From: Acidobacteriaceae bacterium
GTDB taxonomy: Bacteria > Acidobacteriota > Terriglobia > Terriglobales > Acidobacteriaceae
NCBI GenBank assembly: GCA_027364815.1
Contig: DAHXOQ010000193.1
Span: 1-5,715 of the forward strand
Reading direction: 5' to 3'
DNA length: 5,715 bases
Part shown: positions 1 through 5,715 of the stretch, one piece after another
Layout of the letters: each line of letters begins with the position of its first letter
Position numbering within the stretch: the first letter of the stretch is position 1
Made by a program: the position numbers and the translations under genes
The notes under the pieces: generated by a model
Databases searched by the model: none
Told to the model about the DNA's origin: nothing
The model's input: the letters and a program-made list of their open reading frames with translations, nothing else

Positions 1-1
1 G

Positions 2-1924
2 ATTCCACAGTATAAAGTCATCTTCAAATTTGAACTCGACGCGAACGGTCATGCGACCGAGGTTTCAATGCCGAGCCATCCGGAACGCGCGCCGAGAGTC
101 CGCACAGGCGATGCGGTGCATCATGATTTTCCGGCGTATGAGCGGACGGAAGCGATGATTCCAATGCGCGATGGCGTGAAGTTGCACGTTGTTATTTTTG
201 CGCCGAAAGCAGGCACCGCGCTGGCGGCAAAGCCATTGCCGATTTTGCTGGAGCGGACACCGTATGGCGTAGATCAGATGGGGCCCGAGATGGTTGTTGC
301 GCGCAGGCCGGAGCTGGCGCGCGATGGATACATTTTTGTGGACCAGGATATTCGCGGAAGGTACAAGAGCGAAGGCGAATTCCACATGAACGCCGCGCTG
401 ACGGATCACAAGAATCCGAAAAATGTGGACGAAAGCACAGACGCGTATGACACGGCGGATTGGCTGGTGAAGAATGTGCCGAATAACAATGGACGCATTG
501 GCGTGCTGGGGACGAGTTATGACGGATTTACTGCGATGGAGGCGGGAATTGACCCGCACCCTGCGGTGAAAGCCATAAGCCCGCAAGCCCCGATGATTGA
601 TGCCTGGATGGGTGATGATTTTTTCCATAATGGCGCCTTCAGGCAGACATACGGCTACGATTACGCGATCTTGACGGAGCTGACGAAAGAGAACGGCGAA
701 GTTGATTACGGCAAAGACAAAGATGGCAAGCCTGTGGATGGATTTGATTTTTTCCTGAGCGGCGGATCGTTTGAGCAGATTGTGCAGCGGTCGGGAATCA
801 AGATGCTGCCCACGTGGAAGAATTTTCTGGAGCACACGACGTATGACGATTTTTGGCGCTCACATGGAGTTGAGAACACACTGAAAACTGTCGCCGTCCC
901 CACACTGACCGTTGGCGGTTACTACGACCAGGAAGATATGTACGGGCCGCAGGAAGAGTACGCAACGCTGGAGCCGCACGATACGAACCACATGAATTTT
1001 CTGGTGCTGGGTCCGTGGATACATGGATCGTGGGCGCAGACGACAAGGCATGTAGGCGCGCTCAAATACACAAAACCGATTGGAAAAGAATTTCGTCGCG
1101 ATATCGAAGCGAAGTTTTTTGCGCATTATTTAAAAGATGCTGCCGGATTTGATGTAGAGAATACGGCGAGCTTCCGTACGGGAACGAATGAGTGGATGCG
1201 GTACTCGCATTTTCCTCCGAAGGAAGCCGTGCAGATGCCGTTGCACCTTGAGGGTGATGGCAAGGCGAGTTGGAGCGATCCCAGCGTGAATGCGAAGACA
1301 AGTTATGTGAGCGATCCGGCGAATCCGGTTCCATTCAGGCCGCGTCCGATACAACCGACGTATGGCCCAGGTTCGAAGTGGTACACGTGGATGCTGGAGG
1401 ATCAGCGCTTTGTTGAGGGCCGCAAAGATCTGGCGATTTGGCGTCTGCCGGTGCTGAAAAAAGATTTGATAGTGACGGGCGAAGTCTTTGCGGATTTGTT
1501 TGCCTCGACGACGGGAAGCGATGGGGATTTCGTGGTGAAACTCATCGACGAGTATCCTGCGGATGATGCGGATACGACGATGCGCGGATTCGAGTTGATG
1601 ACAAATGCGGAGATTTTCCGTGGGCGATATGTGGAGAGCTTTGAGAAGCCGGTTGCACTGAGGCCGAATTCAGTGCGGGAGTTCAAATTCAGCCTGCATG
1701 ATGTGGACCACGTTTTCAAGGCGGGTCACACAGTGCTGGTTGAGGTACAGAGCACCTGGTTCCCGCTCTATGACCGGAATCCGCAGACCTTTGTGCCGAA
1801 TATCATGAAGGCGAAGGCAGAAGATTATAAGGCGGCGACGATTTCAATTTATTCAGACGCGGCGCATGATTCGTCGGTGATACTTCCCGTTTTGAACAGC
1901 TGCGATCAGATTGAGTGTTTTTAA
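2..1924 (+). CDS. CocE/NonD family (S15-like) serine hydrolase, 5' end outside the window
   Basis: Alpha/beta hydrolase of the CocE/NonD group, related to X-Pro dipeptidyl-peptidases. Family members cleave acyl esters, amides or N-terminal X-Pro dipeptides; the substrate here cannot be read. Numbered from the first complete codon at position 2 (640 residues visible): the catalytic domain begins near residue 46, followed by the family-typical DQDIRGRYKSEGEF near 114-127. The nucleophile elbow GTSYDG has Ser172 (codon 515-517), the acid is probably Asp309 in VGGYYDQED, and the base His341 in GPWIHGSW. From about residue 380 to the end is a beta-rich jelly-roll of the PepX_C type. The frame has no stop back to the left edge, and the upstream residues (YKVIFKFELDANG) look like real beta-strand protein, so I treat the gene as 5'-truncated. 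The alternative is a start at ATG 68, which has GAGG five bases before it and would give 618 residues without a signal peptide. Family call is firm; start and substrate are open. Confidence 0.9.
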   Translation: MPQYKVIFKFELDANGHATEVSMPSHPERAPRVRTGDAVHHDFPAYERTEAMIPMRDGVKLHVVIFAPKAGTALAAKPLPILLERTPYGVDQMGPEMVVARRPELARDGYIFVDQDIRGRYKSEGEFHMNAALTDHKNPKNVDESTDAYDTADWLVKNVPNNNGRIGVLGTSYDGFTAMEAGIDPHPAVKAISPQAPMIDAWMGDDFFHNGAFRQTYGYDYAILTELTKENGEVDYGKDKDGKPVDGFDFFLSGGSFEQIVQRSGIKMLPTWKNFLEHTTYDDFWRSHGVENTLKTVAVPTLTVGGYYDQEDMYGPQEEYATLEPHDTNHMNFLVLGPWIHGSWAQTTRHVGALKYTKPIGKEFRRDIEAKFFAHYLKDAAGFDVENTASFRTGTNEWMRYSHFPPKEAVQMPLHLEGDGKASWSDPSVNAKTSYVSDPANPVPFRPRPIQPTYGPGSKWYTWMLEDQRFVEGRKDLAIWRLPVLKKDLIVTGEVFADLFASTTGSDGDFVVKLIDEYPADDADTTMRGFELMTNAEIFRGRYVESFEKPVALRPNSVREFKFSLHDVDHVFKAGHTVLVEVQSTWFPLYDRNPQTFVPNIMKAKAEDYKAATISIYSDAAHDSSVILPVLNSCDQIECF

Positions 1925-1940
1925 AATTTACAAAAAAGAT

Positions 1941-1987
1941 TATCGGCGCGAATCCTAAGGATTTATTCATTCGCGCCGATATTCTTT
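1941..1987 (+). terminator. Strong hairpin after the hydrolase gene, probably a bidirectional terminator
   Basis: Arms 1941-1953 and 1969-1981 pair perfectly over 13 bases (core ATCGGCGCGAAT with ATTCGCGCCGAT), enclosing a 15-base loop. The hairpin begins 16 bases after the hydrolase stop codon. On the plus strand it is followed by a short T-rich run (TTCTTT). On the minus strand it is followed by a better T-run (complement of the A-run 1932-1937), so it could stop transcription from either side. After one mismatch, 1935-1939 and 1983-1987 extend the pairing by five A/T-rich pairs. The loop itself contains a small AATCC-TAA-GGATT inverted repeat (1951-1963) that shares bases with the main stem. 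Confidence 0.75.
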
Positions 1988-2250
1988 GCAAATGACAAGA
2001 GCTGCGAACTCACGTTCAACCAACAACCCACCTTTAAAAGCAGCTTCTGCGGGCCTGGAGGTAGTGACTGCAAAGCAAACTTCGCCAGGCGTTTGGCGCA
2101 CGCTTAGTTTCTTTATATTCTGCAATGATTTTCAAATGGGTATTGCCGAACAACGCAAATTGAGCGGGGTTCAGATAATTCGCGCGCGGCATGAGTACCC
2201 GGCCTATGATTGGCAGTGGGTGGATTAACGCGAATTTAAAAACGAACATA

Positions 2251-2291
2251 AATAAAGCCGGTGTTCTGCGACAAGCAGAACTCCGGCCTTT
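2251..2291 (-). terminator. Rho-independent terminator of the GH30 gene
   Basis: Arms GCCGG-T-GTTCTGC (2257-2269) and GCAGAAC-T-CCGGC (2275-2287) pair with a single central T:T mismatch and a five-base loop (GACAA). Read on the minus strand, the hairpin begins 27 bases after the GH30 stop codon and is followed by TTTATTT, as expected for intrinsic termination. On the plus strand it is followed by CTTTGTTT, so it may also block transcription arriving from the hydrolase side. Confidence 0.85.
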
Positions 2292-2314
2292 GTTTGCGTA
2301 AAAATAGGCGGCGG

Positions 2315-3799
2315 TTATTTCCAGACGAAAGTAGCCACTGTGCTTGGCGGAATTGTAGTGGTCACGGATTTGCCGTGGAAATTGAGCGTCACCGGTGCTG
2401 CATCGGCGCCGGAGTTCAGCGTGTAGAGAACGATGGAGCCGTCAGTATTCTGGAAGGCGACGTCCTTGATTTTTGTTCCTGCGGGTTCGTCACTGGCGAT
2501 GCGAACTGCATTGGGATAAATAAATTTGCTGGCCTGGCCGAGTACATAGTAATCGAGCTCTGGACGAACGACGGGTGCGGCTGGGTTGGAACTGTCAATG
2601 GTGACGATTCCGCGGCAGGTATCGCAACCGCCGACGACGGGGCCATTATGCTCGTCAGTGGCAAGGGCCCAGAGAATATAACTCTTCGACCAGTTGCGCA
2701 TTACGTTGACCAGCTCTGTGGACTCTTCCATGATGACGTTGCCCTTTTGCCATGTACCGCCGCTCGATTCGGTGACCCATTGATCGACTGTGGGATGGAG
2801 TTTGTGAAAGTCGGTCATTGCTGTGGGGCTGCCGCCGTAGTGATGCCATGCGACGCCGGCCATGACGGATGCGGCTTTGGGATCTGAAAGGAGCATCTCG
2901 GGATAATCCGGGCGATCCCAGTTGTGGTCGTATCCCATCACTTTGGGGCCTTTGCCCGGACCTTGGTCAACAGCGGCCAGCGCGGGACCGAGGGCTGATT
3001 TGAAAAATAGCGCTTGCTCGGGAGCTTGCATCTTCATGCCGCTGTAATTCTCGGGAGCGTAGAGCGGCTCATTCTGCACGCTGAGCGCGTAGATCGGAAC
3101 GCCGGCGGATTCGTAGGCGATGATGGTCTTCACAAAATATTGCGCGTAAACCTGGTACGCGTCTTCGCGCAGCGCGGAGGGCTCTTTGGTACCGAGTCGC
3201 AGGCCCATCATGGAGCCGGTGGTCTTCATCCAGCCGGGAGGGCTCCACGGAGTAATCATGATTTTGAGATCGGGGTTGATGGCGAGAGCTTTTTTCAACT
3301 GCGGAATGATGTAGGCCTCGTCGTGCGCGATGGAGAAATGTTTGAGCTTGTAGTCGTAAACCTTGTTGGGAGTGATGCAGGGTTTTTTGTCTTGAGCGCA
3401 GAGGTCGTCGAAAGAGTAGAAGGTGACTGCGAGATCAGATGAGCCGATGGGTTGGCGGAGGAAGCTGAGCGCGATGCCGTCTTTGCGGCTGAAGATCGTG
3501 TTGTAGGCTGCGTCGACCTGCTCTGGTTTGAGTTTGGAGAAGAGCCATGCTGCGGAGTCAGTGAGCGACGCGCCGAATCCGTCGACTACTTGGAATTTCT
3601 GCGTATCGTCGATGGTGATTTGCGGTGTGGCAGCTGCCGCTGCGGGAGTGGCGAAGTTCAGCGCAGGTTGAGGAGCGAGGCGCTCTGTCATCTCAGTGTT
3701 GGTGCGATAAACGGAGATGGATTGGGCGTGAGCGAGAGCAGCGACGATGATGAGCAGCGCGCATTGCGGAAGTGCTTTGACGAGAGAGCTGATTTTCAT
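2315..3799 (-). CDS. Secreted GH30 family glycoside hydrolase (glucosylceramidase / beta-1,6-glucanase type)
   Basis: Exported retaining glycosidase of GH30 (clan A TIM barrel with a side beta-sandwich), 494 residues from the chosen start. Residues 1-25 are a signal peptide: K2 and K8, a hydrophobic core at 14-23 and an AHA/Q cleavage site. The short N-terminal strand region of the side domain runs to about 70, then come GFGASLTD (74-81), FLRQPIGSSD (113-122), TPWSPPGWMK (183-192), QNEP with acid/base Glu244, WHHYGG (318-323) and WVTESSGG with nucleophile Glu344. NGPVVGGCDTCRG (385-397) is typical of bacterial GH30 subfamilies 1 and 3. The C-terminal strands from about 412 close the side domain, so the protein looks complete. 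Known substrates of these subfamilies are beta-glucosides and beta-1,6-glucans; the exact one is not readable. ATG at 3799 is chosen over the in-frame GTG at 3808, because that GTG lies within the ribosome binding site. It follows the beta-helix gene by 135 bases on the same strand. Confidence 0.93.
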   Translation of the reverse strand: MKISSLVKALPQCALLIIVAALAHAQSISVYRTNTEMTERLAPQPALNFATPAAAAATPQITIDDTQKFQVVDGFGASLTDSAAWLFSKLKPEQVDAAYNTIFSRKDGIALSFLRQPIGSSDLAVTFYSFDDLCAQDKKPCITPNKVYDYKLKHFSIAHDEAYIIPQLKKALAINPDLKIMITPWSPPGWMKTTGSMMGLRLGTKEPSALREDAYQVYAQYFVKTIIAYESAGVPIYALSVQNEPLYAPENYSGMKMQAPEQALFFKSALGPALAAVDQGPGKGPKVMGYDHNWDRPDYPEMLLSDPKAASVMAGVAWHHYGGSPTAMTDFHKLHPTVDQWVTESSGGTWQKGNVIMEESTELVNVMRNWSKSYILWALATDEHNGPVVGGCDTCRGIVTIDSSNPAAPVVRPELDYYVLGQASKFIYPNAVRIASDEPAGTKIKDVAFQNTDGSIVLYTLNSGADAAPVTLNFHGKSVTTTIPPSTVATFVWK

Positions 3800-3804
3800 T
3801 GGAT

Positions 3805-3810
3805 TCACCT
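3805..3810 (-). promoter_or_regulatory. Ribosome binding site that fixes the GH30 start
   Basis: On the minus strand AAAAGGTGA precedes ATG 3799; the AGGTGA core is five bases from that ATG. The in-frame GTG at 3806-3808 is part of this element and has no Shine-Dalgarno of its own, so the three-residue-longer reading is unlikely. The signal peptide also begins naturally at MKISS from the ATG. Confidence 0.7.
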
Positions 3811-3829
3811 TTTGGTGGAGAGAGACTCA

Positions 3830-3841
3830 CGATTTGAATCG
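3830..3841. repeat. Small palindrome upstream of the GH30 gene, possible operator
   Basis: CGATT-TG-AATCG is an inverted repeat with five-base arms around a two-base centre, about 30 bases upstream of the GH30 start codon. A site of this size can arise by chance. I note it because it sits in the only regulatory space before that gene. Confidence 0.2.
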
Positions 3842-3870
3842 GACTTTTTGTGGCGTTCTTCTTCGCAACC

Positions 3871-3899
3871 ATTCTCAGACTTGCGCGCGTGAGTTGCAA
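3871..3899 (-). promoter_or_regulatory. Weak candidate sigma70-type promoter for the GH30 gene
   Basis: Reading the minus strand, TTGCAA (3894-3899) and GAGAAT (3871-3876) are 17 bases apart, each matching four of six consensus positions. The -35 candidate overlaps an inverted repeat ACTTGC/GCAAGT (3879-3884 with 3896-3901). The match is poor, so the GH30 gene may instead be cotranscribed with the beta-helix gene upstream, after which I see no clear terminator. Confidence 0.2.
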
Positions 3900-3934
3900 G
3901 TGGCTACAGCACAGTTGAGTGTGAGGAAAAACTT

Positions 3935-5715
3935 TCAGCGCGTGATGGCATCCGCGCGCCGGTGGGAGTAGGCGACGACGGGAATATCTGTGAGCGTGAT
4001 TCCGGGGCCCTCCCAGAGAATGCGCGGTGAACCCTGGCCGGTGGTGTAAAGGCCTTCGATACGTATGGTGTGCAACCCTGCGCGCAGCCCGAGTGATCCG
4101 TTATTGATGCGCATGGCGTTGCCGGGCGAGTTGCAGACCTGGGCAAAGGGTGGCCCCGTGCGCGCGACTTCGTGATCGTCGATGACAATGCGTGCGCCAT
4201 CGCGGGAGAGCACGTGGAATGTGTAGCCACCATCGGCGGGAATCTCGATGAATCCTTCCCAGACGATACCGTAGCCGGTGAAACCTTGCGAGCCTGCGGT
4301 AAGATTGGGCGACTCTCCACTGAAAACGGGAGTCAGCGCAGTAAAGTCGGGGAGTTGAGTCCAGATCCCGGGATAGAGATTCCAGGTGAGCCCAGATACG
4401 CGCCGTCTGGAATCGGCAATTGCTTTTGGATTGCCGCCGTGGAGAATTGGATCGAGCCAATGCTCTACCGCGACGATTCCCTGTGCGGCATAGTCAACAG
4501 TTACGATTTTTGCTTTCGGGTTTGCCGGGGAACTTTGCGTTTCAGTGAGTTCAAGAAGTACGCGGAATCGTCCCGCGCCGTTTTGGCCATCCAGGTCGGT
4601 GCCGAGTGCGTCAGGATAACGATGACGAACGCGCCAGCCCCAGCCCTCAGTGCCATCGCCGAAGAACCAATGGTAAGTGAGACCGCGTTGCCTGACCAGC
4701 TTGAGTGCTTGCGATTGCGTGGTTGGTTTGTTGTCAGGGAGCGTTAGCAGTTGGGCAGTGAAGACGAGAGTTTGTTTTGGTGAAAAAACCGGCGGCGAGA
4801 CAGTAAAAGCGGCGGTGAGATTGTTGATGCTGCCTGTGATGACGGGTGCATCTGCGCCCTCGCTGGTGATGAGCGGAATGTCAGCATTGGTTGTGGCGAT
4901 TTGCTGAGCATACTTGATGTTCTCAAGTCGAACGGGCTTCACATTCCCGACAATCGTTGAGGTTTCAAGCGGTGGTTGATCGAGAGCCCAGATGTTGTAG
5001 AAGTTGAAGTCGGAGAGTGCGGGTTGTGCCTGTTCGAGTTGGAGAAGCGAGTACCAGTGATCAAGAAACAGATTTTCAAAGTTGTAGCCGTGATGCTCGC
5101 CTTGTGCGTTGTCCGCGCCCCAGAATCCGATGATGCCGAAACTCTGCCCGCAAGCGCCAATGCCGGCGTGCAGAATGTCGGAATCGCGTAATGTGAAGTT
5201 GCGCGAGTTGTAAGTTTTCTGCGGCCACCCGGCGCGAACAATATTCGAGATGCTGGTTGATAGAACACTGTGCTCAATCAGAATGTCGTGGACTTCGTGG
5301 CCGGGATGTGCGAGATCTGCTTCACTGTAACCATCCCAGTTGCCTTGCATCGCAAAAACATCATCTGAAGCGCGCAGAAAACTGTCTCTCACCGTTGTGC
5401 CGCCGCCACCGAGCCAATCCATTCCATCCTGATTCGCATTGCCGGGATTGGCGCCGATGACGCGAAGATCGTTGAAGGCGAAGCCTTCAGAGTCTTTCAT
5501 CTGGATGGACCAGGTGCGCGAACGGACGATGCAGGTGAGGCCGGAGATTTCAATGTTCTTTGCATTGATCGCGCCGATGCAGTGCCAATCGGGAATTTGC
5601 TTCCAGCCGTCGTCGTCGTTGGGATTTTGCGGCCCGTCGTAGACGACAATGCCACGCCCCAGAATGCGCACATTCTCAACATTGAAAAGGTTGATGCTGC
5701 CGTAGAGCCAGGAGC
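3935..5715 (-). CDS. Multimodular beta-helix protein with PKD and PA14 domains, likely polysaccharide-active enzyme; N-terminus outside the window
   Basis: At least 592 residues are visible, numbered from the codon at 5713; the frame is open to the right edge. Residues 1 to about 280 form a pectin-lyase-like right-handed parallel beta-helix: WLYGSINLFNVENV, then GRGIVVYDG and repeated strand patterns such as NIEISGLT. An acidic cluster NQDGMD (Asp96, Asp99) followed by ASDD (Asp117, Asp118) has the layout of catalytic sites in the GH28/GH49/GH87 fold group. The GHG and RIK motifs of GH28 polygalacturonases are absent, so GH28 itself is unlikely. A PKD-like domain spans about 300-405 (YHWFFGDG near 347-354, VRHRYPD near 362-368). 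A PA14 domain spans about 440-582 (LYPGIWTQLPDF, GYTFHVLSRDGARIVIDD, LRAGLHTIRIEG, ILWEGPG). PA14 often binds carbohydrate. A signal peptide would be expected in the missing part. The GTG at 5671 is not a credible start because the beta-helix clearly continues upstream of it. Exact family and substrate are unassigned. Confidence 0.85.
   Translation of the reverse strand, partial: SWLYGSINLFNVENVRILGRGIVVYDGPQNPNDDDGWKQIPDWHCIGAINAKNIEISGLTCIVRSRTWSIQMKDSEGFAFNDLRVIGANPGNANQDGMDWLGGGGTTVRDSFLRASDDVFAMQGNWDGYSEADLAHPGHEVHDILIEHSVLSTSISNIVRAGWPQKTYNSRNFTLRDSDILHAGIGACGQSFGIIGFWGADNAQGEHHGYNFENLFLDHWYSLLQLEQAQPALSDFNFYNIWALDQPPLETSTIVGNVKPVRLENIKYAQQIATTNADIPLITSEGADAPVITGSINNLTAAFTVSPPVFSPKQTLVFTAQLLTLPDNKPTTQSQALKLVRQRGLTYHWFFGDGTEGWGWRVRHRYPDALGTDLDGQNGAGRFRVLLELTETQSSPANPKAKIVTVDYAAQGIVAVEHWLDPILHGGNPKAIADSRRRVSGLTWNLYPGIWTQLPDFTALTPVFSGESPNLTAGSQGFTGYGIVWEGFIEIPADGGYTFHVLSRDGARIVIDDHEVARTGPPFAQVCNSPGNAMRINNGSLGLRAGLHTIRIEGLYTTGQGSPRILWEGPGITLTDIPVVAYSHRRADAITR

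Larger units (their letters stand above)
1925..2314. other. 390-base gap between converging genes, no convincing gene
   Basis: Besides the hairpins at each end, the central part (about 1988-2250) shows no feature I can name. There is an 80-codon open frame on the plus strand (1986-2228) and a 71-codon open frame on the minus strand (2034-2249). Neither has a Shine-Dalgarno-like sequence before its start, neither resembles a family I recognise, and the plus-strand one begins inside the terminator hairpin. It could be plain spacer, a decayed gene or an unrecognised small RNA; the sequence alone does not decide. Confidence 0.6.

Noticed and set aside
65..835. 256-codon open frame on the minus strand
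   Set aside because: It lies entirely antisense to the well-supported hydrolase, is rich in Arg and His, and shows no domain or ribosome binding site; it is a codon-bias shadow.
1986..2228. 80-codon open frame in the gap, plus strand
   Set aside because: No Shine-Dalgarno before the first or the internal ATG, start located within the terminator arm, and no known family; kept only as part of the gap description.
2034..2249. 71-codon open frame in the gap, minus strand
   Set aside because: It starts in the T-rich tail of the GH30 terminator without a ribosome binding site and resembles no family; not enough to call a gene.
2261..2887. 208-codon open frame on the plus strand
   Set aside because: It begins inside the GH30 terminator hairpin and runs antisense to the GH30 coding sequence; Cys/Gly-rich composition with no recognisable fold.
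3693..3899. 68-codon minus-strand frame spanning the GH30 leader
   Set aside because: It overlaps the GH30 signal peptide region in another frame, while GH30 has the clear ribosome binding site and signal peptide.
4172..4747. 191-codon plus-strand open frame
   Set aside because: Antisense to the PKD and PA14 parts of the minus-strand protein, whose domain motifs are unmistakable.
3935..5715. Assignment of the beta-helix protein as a GH28 polygalacturonase
   Set aside because: The DGxD and DD motifs are similar in layout, but the GHG and RIK motifs needed for GH28 are not found in the visible sequence.
1..5715. Search for tRNA or rRNA genes, CRISPR repeats, IS ends, attachment sites, toxin-antitoxin or defence genes
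   Set aside because: No regularly spaced repeats, no transposase- or integrase-like protein, and no RNA gene signature were seen on either strand.

Overview
The window is a stretch of bacterial chromosome of middling GC content. It carries two secreted-type carbohydrate-active proteins on the minus strand and one large serine hydrolase on the plus strand. No RNA gene, insertion sequence, CRISPR array or phage gene is visible. The combination of a CocE/NonD (S15-like) hydrolase, a GH30 glycosidase with a clean signal peptide ending AHA/Q, and a parallel beta-helix protein with PKD and PA14 modules suggests a soil polysaccharide degrader. Acidobacteria (Acidobacteriaceae type) is my best guess. 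This taxonomic call is inference from gene style, not from a marker gene.

Layout: positions 2-1924 (+) hold the 3' part of a CocE/NonD-family alpha/beta hydrolase. Its reading frame is open to the left edge, so the gene probably starts outside the window. Positions 1925-2314 hold no convincing gene but contain two strong hairpins, one just after each of the converging genes. Positions 2315-3799 (-) encode an exported GH30 glycoside hydrolase with both catalytic glutamates in place. A 135-base gap (3800-3934) carries its ribosome binding site and only weak promoter or operator candidates. Positions 3935-5715 (-) encode a multimodular protein (beta-helix, PKD, PA14) whose N-terminus lies beyond the right edge.

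How they may work together: the beta-helix protein lies upstream of the GH30 gene on the same strand, so the two could be cotranscribed and act on one extracellular glucan-type polysaccharide. PA14 (and possibly PKD) would anchor or position the enzyme on the substrate. The hydrolase converges on them from the other side and is separated by terminators, so there is no sign that it belongs to the same unit.

I found no clear undescribed system. The item most worth a second look is the beta-helix/PKD/PA14 protein. It has an acidic catalytic-type site resembling polysaccharide hydrolases of the GH28/GH49/GH87 fold group, but I cannot place it in any one family by eye.
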